Below are positions 20,143 to 27,743 of a stretch of 29,112 nt of DNA, piece after piece; the stretch's first letter is position 1, and each line of letters begins with the position of its first letter. Source of the stretch: DATFJT01 sp965230755 (GTDB taxonomy: Bacteria > Bacteroidota > Bacteroidia > Chitinophagales > Saprospiraceae); the NCBI GenBank assembly GCA_965230755.1, contig CBDDLT010000017.1, forward strand, positions 1 to 29,112, read 5' to 3'. A program made the position numbers and the translations under genes. The notes beneath the pieces are model-generated. The model was not told the origin of the DNA and searched no databases. It was given only the letters and a program-made list of their open reading frames with translations.

Positions 20143-21443
20143 TACCTTATATCCCAACCTTGTTTTTTAAAGATACCTGCCTGAATCACCGCTCTAGCCA
20201 AAAGGAAGATATTCAGCGCCAATAACATGCCGTGATGGACATCCCATTTTATCAACAGAAAATGTGCTAAAAGATATATTGCAAAAGCGATAATCATTGA
20301 GTTTCTCATCGCCCTTGAAGCCGTCAAACCAACATACACACCATCCCAGATATAACTCCAACAACCAATAATAGGCGTTATGACTACCCAAAGTAATACC
20401 ACTTCTCGTTCTATACCGGTAAGACTTCCCTCACTGAATAACTCATAAAAACTGCTTCCCATGAATAAATACACAACACTAAAAACAAGTGCTACCACAA
20501 ACCCCCACTTTAAGGAACTTTGAAGTGCAACTTTCATTAGATCTCGATCCTGCCTTCCTTTGTACTTCCCTACTACACTTTCTGATGCGTAAGCGAATCC
20601 ATCAATACCGTAACTCATCCAATTGATGAATTGCAAGAAAATGATATTGGCAGCAAGAATTTGGGTGCCGTACATCGCCGATTGTGCGTTAAAAAAGGCA
20701 AAAGCAAAAGACAAAAAGAAAGTTCTGATGAAGATATCGCGATTGATTCCTAAGAACTCTCTGAAATCATCCCATCTCCAGGACATCTTCTTCCATGCTG
20801 CAGGAATAAACTTGAAGTGAGCGTTCAATATTATGATGATTCCAAGCAGAAGTCCGCCGTATTGGGCAATCACTGTGCCTATAGCAACCCCGCTGATTTC
20901 CATTTGCTGGACCACCACTAAATACCAAGACAATATTATGTTAATGACATTGATAAAAATGGTGATGAGAAGTGGAATTTGGGCATTTTGCCTACCGAAA
21001 AACCAGCCCAAAATGACATACAAACTCAAAGTAGCTGGTGCAGCGTAAATTCTAATATAGAAATACTCCTTAACCAGAGGAATCATCTCAGTAGGAACCT
21101 GCATGAGCTTGACACCAATATTGATCAACGGATTTTGAAAGATAAAAATCAATGTAGCTAAAACGATTCCAAGTGAGATAGACTTGAAAAGTTGAAAATA
21201 TACCTCCTTATCATCCGACCCTCCATACGCCTGAGCAGTCAATCCTGTGGTACCCATTCTAAGAAAGCCAAAATTCCAGTACAGAAAATTGAATATCATT
21301 GAAGCTATACCGATGGCCCCGATATGTTCGATAGAAAGCCTTCCCATCAGGGCCGTGTCAACAGAACTTAGTAGGGGAACCGATACATTGGTAAGGATGT
21401 TGGGTAATGCAAGACGTAGTATCTCTTTATTGATCTTATTCAC
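20142..21443 (-). CDS. MATE family efflux transporter (DinF-like)
   Basis: The protein has 433 residues with about 12 hydrophobic membrane segments. The N-terminal signature is LPNILTNVSVPLLSSVDTAL, then MGRLSIEHIGAIGIASMIFN, as in MATE/DinF exporters; LRMGTTGLTAQAYGG is the usual loop pattern. It should sit in the inner membrane and export drugs or metabolites using Na+ or H+; the substrate is unknown. The start is GTG at 21443; the nearest upstream ATG (21448) meets a stop after two codons. It begins 38 bp after the lytic transglycosylase stop, on the same strand, so the two may be co-transcribed. Confidence 0.9.
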   Translation of the reverse strand: MNKINKEILRLALPNILTNVSVPLLSSVDTALMGRLSIEHIGAIGIASMIFNFLYWNFGFLRMGTTGLTAQAYGGSDDKEVYFQLFKSISLGIVLATLIFIFQNPLINIGVKLMQVPTEMIPLVKEYFYIRIYAAPATLSLYVILGWFFGRQNAQIPLLITIFINVINIILSWYLVVVQQMEISGVAIGTVIAQYGGLLLGIIIILNAHFKFIPAAWKKMSWRWDDFREFLGINRDIFIRTFFLSFAFAFFNAQSAMYGTQILAANIIFLQFINWMSYGIDGFAYASESVVGKYKGRQDRDLMKVALQSSLKWGFVVALVFSVVYLFMGSSFYELFSEGSLTGIEREVVLLWVVITPIIGCWSYIWDGVYVGLTASRAMRNSMIIAFAIYLLAHFLLIKWDVHHGMLLALNIFLLARAVIQAGIFKKQGWDIR

Positions 21444-21481
21444 ACCATCAACAGATCTTATTATTTAAGTCAATTGTCGCG

Positions 21482-22888
21482 TCACAACTTGCCTATTTTT
21501 AATCTCGTTCCCGGCAGTAGTTTAGAATCTTCATCCAGCTCATTAATTTCATACAAATCCTTGGCTTCAATTCCAGGATACATGTCCGCAATTTCATCCA
21601 AAGAGATTAAATGTTCAATGATATAATATTGAATGGCTGACTTAGGCCTGAAATGATCTGCATATCTCACTTCATCGACCAAGGAAATTGCAAGGACATC
21701 ATTATTCGAAGGTTTTGTCTCTGACTTTACTATCGGAACATCCTCTAGTTTTTTATCTGATCGCTGAATGGGGACGACATCAATCGCCTTACATACCACA
21801 GAAAGGCGTTGCCCAGGGTATATTCGATCGTTCTTCAAATAATTCCAATTCTTCAAATCAGTAATACGGCAGTCAAATCTTCTTGCTAAATTGTAGAGAT
21901 TATCTCCGGATCGAACCGTATATCCACTTTGCTGAACCTTATATCTGGGAATAACACCATACCGAGGGTGAATTCCATTAAAAAGACTATCCACTTTTTC
22001 TGAATAATAGGTCCCCAAAAACCTGCCCATAGCGTCCGATGGTAAGGAGAGAATATACCCTTCTGAATTCGATGGAATTACATTTCTTTTATAGGAAGAA
22101 TTAAGCAATTCGATCAAGTCAATATTTAAATCTGTTATTTCGGCAATTCGATCAAAACTCAACTCATCGTAGATAATCGTGTATTCGATATTCGGATTGT
22201 AATCTTCGAATGGTAAAGTCGCCGTAATATCGTGCTCGTGGTAATAATACATCAGATAATTGAAGGCAATAAACTTGGGGATATAGCGCTGTGTTTCTTT
22301 GGGTAAATATTCTTTCAACTCCCAGAAATTTCTACTTCCCGATTCTCGAATCGCTTTCCTCATTCTACCGGGGCCACAATTATAAGCAGCCAAAGCCAAT
22401 GTCCAGTCTTCGAATTGATCATAGAGTTCTTTCAAGTAGAGCATAGCAGTCTCTGAAGACTTATAGAGATCACACCGCTCGTCCACCATATCATCAATTC
22501 TCAGTTGATAGTAACTACCTAGTCGATGCATAATTTGCCAGAGACCAACGGCCTTAGATCGTGAAACAGCATAGGGCTTGAGCGCAGACTCCACAATGGG
22601 CAAATACCTCAATTCGTATGGCAGACCATATTTGGAAGAGTACTGGTCAATGTAGGGGAAGAAAAGCTCCGACCTACCAATGATATCGGACATTAGAGAA
22701 CGATGTCTATTCGTATATAGATTAATGTAGAATTCTACATCCTCTGTATACCGCACATCAACGATGTGATACATATTAAGTACTCGGGACTTAATTTGTT
22801 CATGGTCATTGTTCTCTCCTTCATACTCCGTTGCTCCTAACTGAAGGAAACAAAAAACCAATAAAAATAAATTAACGAATTTTATCAT
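21482..22888 (-). CDS. MltD-like membrane-bound lytic murein transglycosylase with LysM domains
   Basis: The protein has 468 residues. The signal peptide or lipoprotein-like N-terminus is MIKFVNLFLLVFCFLQLGAT; it lacks an obvious lipobox. The SLT (transglycosylase) domain is at about 80-215, with the catalytic Glu in YLPIVESALKPYAVSRSKAV (E100) followed by GLWQIM, and ALAAYNCGPGRMRKAI as in MltD/Slt. One clear LysM domain is at about 323-365 (YTVRSGDNLYNLARRFDC to YPGQRLSV), and a second weaker one at the C-terminus (about 424-466, LYEINELDEDSKLLPGTRL). The enzyme cleaves peptidoglycan glycan strands to 1,6-anhydroMurNAc ends in the periplasm, and LysM binds the glycan. The ATG at 22888 opens the signal peptide. 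It is divergent from the E1 gene across 159 bp. Confidence 0.92.
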   Translation of the reverse strand: MIKFVNLFLLVFCFLQLGATEYEGENNDHEQIKSRVLNMYHIVDVRYTEDVEFYINLYTNRHRSLMSDIIGRSELFFPYIDQYSSKYGLPYELRYLPIVESALKPYAVSRSKAVGLWQIMHRLGSYYQLRIDDMVDERCDLYKSSETAMLYLKELYDQFEDWTLALAAYNCGPGRMRKAIRESGSRNFWELKEYLPKETQRYIPKFIAFNYLMYYYHEHDITATLPFEDYNPNIEYTIIYDELSFDRIAEITDLNIDLIELLNSSYKRNVIPSNSEGYILSLPSDAMGRFLGTYYSEKVDSLFNGIHPRYGVIPRYKVQQSGYTVRSGDNLYNLARRFDCRITDLKNWNYLKNDRIYPGQRLSVVCKAIDVVPIQRSDKKLEDVPIVKSETKPSNNDVLAISLVDEVRYADHFRPKSAIQYYIIEHLISLDEIADMYPGIEAKDLYEINELDEDSKLLPGTRLKIGKL

Positions 22889-23047
22889 ATCTGCTCGAAA
22901 AAGATCGCTAAAATTAGTAAATATTTTTCATTAAGCCTTCTTTGTCCAAATCCTCGAGAATCTAAACGAAGCTTGTGTTCTACGAATACTTTTTTTTCTT
23001 AATATTGACCTAATTTTACTTCTTTTTGTTGCCAAGTAAACACAAGT

Positions 23048-25033
23048 ATGATTGCGAACAAGATAGATAACGACACCAAGCAAATAAACAAGGAAAAAGC
23101 GCTAGATCTTTATCAGAAGCTTCTTTTACCCAGGCTAGTCGAAGAAAAAATGCTCAATCTCCTAAGGCAAGGAAAAATATCCAAGTGGTTTTCTGGTATA
23201 GGACAGGAAGCCATATCCGTTGGTTGCACCGCTGCGTTACTAGAGGATGAGATAATTTTTACCATGCACAGAAATTTGGGTGTCTTTACAACCCGAAATG
23301 TAGATCTGCAGAATCTGTTTTGTCAATGGCAAGGAAAACTTCCCGGTTTTACCAAGGGAAGAGACCGCTCTTTTCACTTTGGTAGTATGGAGCATCATAT
23401 TGTGGGAATGATCTCGCACCTGGGACCGCAGTTGAGCTTGGCCAATGGGATCGCCCTTGCACACCGTCTTTCTAAGGAAAACAAACTCAGCTTGGCTTTT
23501 ACCGGAGAAGGAGGAACAAGCCAAGGTGAATTTCATGAAGCGTTGAACATAGCTTCAGTATGGAACCTGCCCGTTATTTTTGTCATAGAGAATAATGGTT
23601 ATGGGTTATCCACGCCAACTAAGGAACAATACAATTGCCGCCACCTTGCCGACAAAGGGGTCGGTTATGGTATGGAAGCACACATCATAGACGGGAATGA
23701 TATCCTGGAGGTTTACCAGAGAGTGAGTGAAATTGCGGAGGACATCAGAGCAAATCCCAGACCAGTACTTCTCGAGTGCAAGACTTTCAGAATGCGCGGA
23801 CATGAGGAAGCATCAGGCACCAAATATGTTCCACAGGAATTATTCGATCTATGGGCGGAAAAGGATCCAATCCTAAGACTGGAAATTCAACTCCTTGAAG
23901 CGGGATGGATAGATGAGGAAGAAATAAAGACGAATAAAGCGGGTATAAAAACGCTAATTGCGGAGAAATGGGCAGAAGCGGATGAATATCCGGACATTGA
24001 GGCCATCGCTACTGATGAATTGAATGATGTTTATATGCCTTATGCTCAACAGGAATCTAATCCCGGTTCTACTACTACCAAAAGATTTGTGGACGCAGTA
24101 TCTGATGGCTTGAGACAATCCATGGAGCGACATGACAACTTGGTTCTAATGGGACAGGATATTGCCGAGTACGGCGGTGTTTTTAAAGTGACCGATGGAT
24201 TTTTGAAAGATTTCGGTCAGGAGAGGGTTCGAAATACCCCATTGTGCGAAAGTGGAGTGATAGGCTGCGCTCTGGGCCTAAGTTTGATGAACTACAAAGC
24301 GATGGTAGAAATGCAGTTTGCAGATTTTGTCAGTTGTGGTTTCAATCAAATCGTCAATAATCTGGCTAAGTTACACTACCGATGGGGCGAAAATGCGGAT
24401 GTGCTTATTCGAATGCCAACAGGAGGTACTGTCGGAGCTGGTCCTTTCCATTCTCAAAGCAATGAGGCGTGGTTTTTTCACACCCCAGGACTGAAAGTGG
24501 TCTATCCGTCAAGCCCTGAAGATGCCAAAGGCTTGTTAATGAGTGCGATTGAAGATCCCAATCCGGTAATGTACTTTGAACACAAGGCATTGTACAGAAA
24601 AATTCAAGGAGAGGTGCCGGAAGGTGACTTCTATACTCCAATAGGAAAATCGAAATTAATTCAGGAAGGGACAGATCTCAGCATCATTACTTATGGTCTA
24701 GGTGTGCATTGGGCCATTGACTTTGCAGAACAGTCAGAATATTCTATCGAAATATTAGATCTCAGGTCGCTTAGACCACTGGATTATGAGGGAATAGAAA
24801 ATACCGTGAAGAAAAACAATCGTGTGCTTATTCTTCATGAGGACAACCTTATAGGAGGCATCGGGGCAGAAATCAGTGCTTATATATCTGAACATCTATT
24901 CGATCACCTGGATGCGCCAGTAATAAGGCTGGGGGCTATGGATACTCCTGTTCCGTTTAATCCGGTACTGGAAAATCAGTATATGCCAAACTCGAACTTG
25001 AGCGAGGCAATTGATAAGCTGACTGCCTACTAA
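23048..25033 (+). CDS. Fused alpha-beta E1 component of a 2-oxoacid dehydrogenase (branched-chain/pyruvate type)
   Basis: The protein has 661 residues in which the alpha and beta subunits are one chain. The alpha part (about 15-335) binds thiamine diphosphate: GEGGTSQGEFHEALNIASVW starts at 153 and ENNGYGLST at 181. The usual GDG is GEG here. A phosphorylation-loop-like segment, FRMRGHEEASGTKY, follows. The beta part (about 345-661) has VLMGQDIAEYGGVFKVTDGF, EMQFADF, HSQSNEAWFFHTPGLKVVYP, and ILDLRSLRPLDYEGI. E1 decarboxylates a 2-oxoacid and passes the acyl group to an E2 lipoyl domain. In Bacteroidota this fused form is usually annotated as branched-chain 2-oxoacid or generic E1; the substrate cannot be fixed from sequence, and no E2 or E3 gene lies in the window. 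Confidence 0.92.
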   Translation: MIANKIDNDTKQINKEKALDLYQKLLLPRLVEEKMLNLLRQGKISKWFSGIGQEAISVGCTAALLEDEIIFTMHRNLGVFTTRNVDLQNLFCQWQGKLPGFTKGRDRSFHFGSMEHHIVGMISHLGPQLSLANGIALAHRLSKENKLSLAFTGEGGTSQGEFHEALNIASVWNLPVIFVIENNGYGLSTPTKEQYNCRHLADKGVGYGMEAHIIDGNDILEVYQRVSEIAEDIRANPRPVLLECKTFRMRGHEEASGTKYVPQELFDLWAEKDPILRLEIQLLEAGWIDEEEIKTNKAGIKTLIAEKWAEADEYPDIEAIATDELNDVYMPYAQQESNPGSTTTKRFVDAVSDGLRQSMERHDNLVLMGQDIAEYGGVFKVTDGFLKDFGQERVRNTPLCESGVIGCALGLSLMNYKAMVEMQFADFVSCGFNQIVNNLAKLHYRWGENADVLIRMPTGGTVGAGPFHSQSNEAWFFHTPGLKVVYPSSPEDAKGLLMSAIEDPNPVMYFEHKALYRKIQGEVPEGDFYTPIGKSKLIQEGTDLSIITYGLGVHWAIDFAEQSEYSIEILDLRSLRPLDYEGIENTVKKNNRVLILHEDNLIGGIGAEISAYISEHLFDHLDAPVIRLGAMDTPVPFNPVLENQYMPNSNLSEAIDKLTAY

Positions 25034-25125
25034 ATTCATTCTTCTTTTGAAGGGCGACAATTTAATTTTAAGCAGATTTCAATCAATTTCGGTACCTTGC
25101 ATTTTTTTAGAGCAACAACAAGTTT

Positions 25126-25551
25126 ATGAATTTTAAGGTAGACGAAATTATTGCGGTGGGAGGTAGTTCTTCCTTGTTCGTCATGGCTATCAACAAGCCC
25201 AATGGATTGGTGCTTGAAGATATGAAATCCAAAAAAAGAAGGTTTTATACAGCTAGAAAGCATCAGTTTACTCCACTAGGTTCTATTGCCATTTATACAA
25301 TTGAGGATTCCAGACCATTGCATGAAATATTTGAAAAAATGCACAATGCCTCGATAGATGTAGAGGTTCCCTCTCATAAAGCAGAACTGGAACAGATCAT
25401 CGAATATTTCGATGAGGTAATGCCCGATTATGATCCGGACCAAGTTACACCTGGGGACATTAGAAAAGTGATCAAATGGTACAATTTTCTAAATGATGTC
25501 TCTTATTTCCAAAGAGAGGCGGAAGACGGCGAGAATTCTGAAGAAGAATAA
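25126..25551 (+). CDS. DUF5606 domain protein
   Basis: The protein has 141 residues and no signal peptide, so it is cytoplasmic. The N-terminal part (MNFKVDEIIAVGGSSSLFVM, then NGLVLEDMKSKKRRFYTARK) and the later VMPDYDPDQVTPGDIRKVIK followed by WYNFL match the pattern I know for the DUF5606 family of Bacteroidota, whose function is not known. The first part looks like a small SH3-like beta fold and the second like a helical pair. The tail is acidic (REAEDGENSEEE). It lies 92 bp after the E1 gene and 31 bp before the GT2 gene on the same strand, so it may be co-transcribed with the glycosyltransferase. Confidence 0.8.
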   Translation: MNFKVDEIIAVGGSSSLFVMAINKPNGLVLEDMKSKKRRFYTARKHQFTPLGSIAIYTIEDSRPLHEIFEKMHNASIDVEVPSHKAELEQIIEYFDEVMPDYDPDQVTPGDIRKVIKWYNFLNDVSYFQREAEDGENSEEE

Positions 25552-25582
25552 TAGAGGAGATTCCTCAACAATCCAGTAAGCT

Positions 25583-26323
25583 ATGTATAAAAACAAAAAA
25601 GTCGTAGTTGTCTTACCAGCTTATAATGCTTCAAAGACTCTGGAAATGACCTATAAGGAAATTCCTATGGATTTGGTAGATGAAGTCATATTGTGTGATG
25701 ACGCAAGTAGTGATGAAACATCGAATGTGGCCAAATCTCTTGGAATAGATCACGTCATAGTGCATTTGGAAAACAAAGGATATGGCGCCAATCAAAAATC
25801 GCTGTACAACAAAGCCCTGGAAATAGGAGCAGACATAGTGATCATGCTTCATCCGGATTACCAATACACACCTAAGTTAATACCGAGCATGGTCAATATT
25901 ATAGGAGAAGACCTATATCCCGTAGTATTGGGCTCAAGAATTCTGGGGATGGGCGCTCTAAAAGGAGGAATGCCTATTTATAAATACATTGCCAATCGAT
26001 TTCTTACTCTTAGCCAAAACTTACTCATCAACTATAAATTATCAGAATATCATACGGGATACCGATCCTTTAGTGCGGAGGTTTTGAGAAACATAAACTT
26101 TAATGAGAATTCCGATGATTTTGTATTCGACAATCAGATGTTGAGTCAAATCATATACAAAGGCTATGATATCGGTGAGGTCACTTGTCCTACAAAATAC
26201 TTCGAAGAAGCATCTTCCATTAATTTTAAGAGGAGCGTAACCTATGGATTAGGCGTACTTTCCGTTTCCTTTAAGCATTTTCTTCAACGCTTAAAGATTT
26301 CGAAGTTCAAGCTCTACAAATAA
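25583..26323 (+). CDS. GT2 family glycosyltransferase (dolichol-phosphate mannosyltransferase-like)
   Basis: The protein has 246 residues. KVVVVLPAYNASKTLEMTY at the start, DEVILCDDASSDET (nucleotide-binding Asp pair), NKGYGANQ, and the acceptor-side HPDYQYTP are the normal GT-A/GT2 motifs. EYHTGYRSFSAEVL and NSDDFVFDNQMLSQI match the DPM1-like subgroup, which transfers a sugar to a polyprenyl phosphate. No membrane segments are seen at the C-terminus, so it is probably cytoplasmic or peripheral. The sugar and acceptor are unknown; envelope glycan or glycoprotein synthesis is likely. It starts 31 bp after the DUF5606 gene; a small inverted repeat (GAGGA-GAT-TCCTC) lies in that gap. Confidence 0.9.
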   Translation: MYKNKKVVVVLPAYNASKTLEMTYKEIPMDLVDEVILCDDASSDETSNVAKSLGIDHVIVHLENKGYGANQKSLYNKALEIGADIVIMLHPDYQYTPKLIPSMVNIIGEDLYPVVLGSRILGMGALKGGMPIYKYIANRFLTLSQNLLINYKLSEYHTGYRSFSAEVLRNINFNENSDDFVFDNQMLSQIIYKGYDIGEVTCPTKYFEEASSINFKRSVTYGLGVLSVSFKHFLQRLKISKFKLYK

Positions 26324-26453
26324 TTGCTTAGAACCGTTGTACCTTTAATGTTTTTTTACTTATATAGATTAGTCCGAGTACTATTGTGTAAGTAATGGTG
26401 GCAGTCATTATTTTTTTGGTTTACTTCTAATTACAATCGTCAATTTTTATCCT

Positions 26454-27233
26454 TTGAACCTAGATATAAAAAAACTTTTAGAGCTCAAGAGCGAACAATA
26501 TCAGACTCCTGATTTCATAAAAAGTGACCCGATAGCAATACCCAAAAAATTTATCTCGCAACAAGATATAGAGATAACTGCTTTTTGGATTGCCATGTTG
26601 TCCTGGGGCAATAGAAAATCTATAATAAATAGCGGATTAAAACTAATTGAACTTTTTCAATATCATCCCTATGACTTCATTCTGAATCACACAGAAAAAG
26701 ATAGAGCGGTTTTTTTAGACTTTAAACATAGGACTTTTCAAGCTACGGATAGTCTTTATTTCCTAGAATTTTTTCAATGGTTTTACAAAAACCACTCAAG
26801 CCTGCAAGATGCCTTCGTTTCAGATGAGGTATATTCTGAGGATAATGTAGAGCAGGCTCTTATTCAATTCCATCAATTCTTTTTCAGTTTGAACGATGCT
26901 CCAAAAAGAACGAGAAAGCATGTAGCATCGCCGGCAAAGAATAGTAGTTGTAAAAGACTCAATATGTTTTTACGCTGGATGGTACGTCCCTCAAGTACTG
27001 GGGTGGACTTCGGTCTCTGGGAGAGAATAAGTCCATCACAACTCCTGATTCCTCTGGATGTCCACGTTCATAGAACAGCTCTAAATCTCGGGCTAATATC
27101 GCGCAAGCAAGCAGACTGGAAAGCTACTTTAGAGTTGAGTCAAAAACTAAAAGTCTGGAAACCCGAGGACCCCTGTTATTTTGATTATGGACTATTTGGA
27201 TTGGGCCTTGAGTCTAGACAGAAGCCCATTTAA
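26454..27233 (+). CDS. TIGR02757 / DUF2400 family protein
   Basis: The protein has 259 residues, cytoplasmic, with no signal peptide. DPIAIPKKFISQQDIEITAF, then WIAMLSWGNRKSIINSG at the N-terminus, KRLNMFLRWMVRPSSTGVDF, then GLWERI, and SQLLIPLDVHVHRTALNLGL in the C-terminal third are the pattern of this conserved, functionally uncharacterised family, which has a helix-rich fold resembling HhH-GPD DNA glycosylases. That resemblance is from family knowledge and does not show activity. The start is a TTG at 26454; no in-frame ATG lies between the upstream stop (26370-26372) and codon 48, so the TTG or a nearby non-ATG codon must be used. Its stop codon overlaps that of the convergent DUF4783 gene. 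Confidence 0.82.
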   Translation: MNLDIKKLLELKSEQYQTPDFIKSDPIAIPKKFISQQDIEITAFWIAMLSWGNRKSIINSGLKLIELFQYHPYDFILNHTEKDRAVFLDFKHRTFQATDSLYFLEFFQWFYKNHSSLQDAFVSDEVYSEDNVEQALIQFHQFFFSLNDAPKRTRKHVASPAKNSSCKRLNMFLRWMVRPSSTGVDFGLWERISPSQLLIPLDVHVHRTALNLGLISRKQADWKATLELSQKLKVWKPEDPCYFDYGLFGLGLESRQKPI

Positions 27234-27628
27234 GGAGTCATGATCCTAAGTTCATCGATGAATTGATTGGCTCCCTTATTCACGTAAGCATAAACTCTGT
27301 AGCTCCCGTTGGCCGTATTGAGATTACCTATCAAAACCTCTGTGCCCGGTCTGGACATCTTGGCTTCATGCAAACGCTTGAAACCGGTAACTTTATTGAT
27401 TTCGAAGAAAGAGTTAAGTAGTTCTTTAGCCTCACTGGCATTGTACTCATCTTCCGTATCTTCAATACACATCCATACTGTGCTATCAAAATACTTCGCA
27501 ACGGTCGTGGCGTTTCCAGTTCTCAGGCCTTCAGCGATATCACTGGTTTGCGCAAAAGTCGAAGAACTAAAAACTAATGCTAGAAGAACACTTAATGCTA
27601 TACTATATTTCATCTTAAAAATGTTCAT
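27230..27628 (-). CDS. DUF4783 family secreted protein
   Basis: The protein has 132 residues. Signal peptide: MKYSIALSVLLALVFSSSTF, then AQ; the ATG at 27628 adds MNIFK before it, and a second ATG at 27613 is also possible. The mature part (IAEGLRTGNATTVAKYFDST, ASEAKELLNSFFEINKV, GSYRVYAYVNK) fits the DUF4783 pattern of Bacteroidota, an NTF2-like alpha-beta fold. It probably works in the periplasm; its function is not known. It is convergent with the DUF2400 gene (4-base overlap, each stop reading TAA on its own strand) and divergent from gpmI across 115 bp. Confidence 0.82.
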   Translation of the reverse strand: MNIFKMKYSIALSVLLALVFSSSTFAQTSDIAEGLRTGNATTVAKYFDSTVWMCIEDTEDEYNASEAKELLNSFFEINKVTGFKRLHEAKMSRPGTEVLIGNLNTANGSYRVYAYVNKGANQFIDELRIMTP

Positions 27629-27695
27629 GATTTAAAATCTCAATTCTAATAACGCAAGTTTATGAGGATAAATTCCATTATGCCAATCTGCTGCG

Positions 27696-27703
27696 TAAAT
27701 TTG
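27696..27703 (+). promoter_or_regulatory. TAnnTTTG -7 motif before gpmI
   Basis: TAAATTTG lies 40 bases before the gpmI start. No TTG element is seen at about 20 bases upstream, so this is half of a Bacteroidota promoter. Confidence 0.4.
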
Positions 27704-27743
27704 TTGATCAGTTTCAAGATATTTTGTTGATAAAAATAGACCA

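Noticed and set aside
26324..26453. Promoter-like TACCTTTA after the GT2 gene
   Set aside because: The last base differs from TAnnTTTG and no upstream TTG is correctly spaced, so it is not listed as a promoter.
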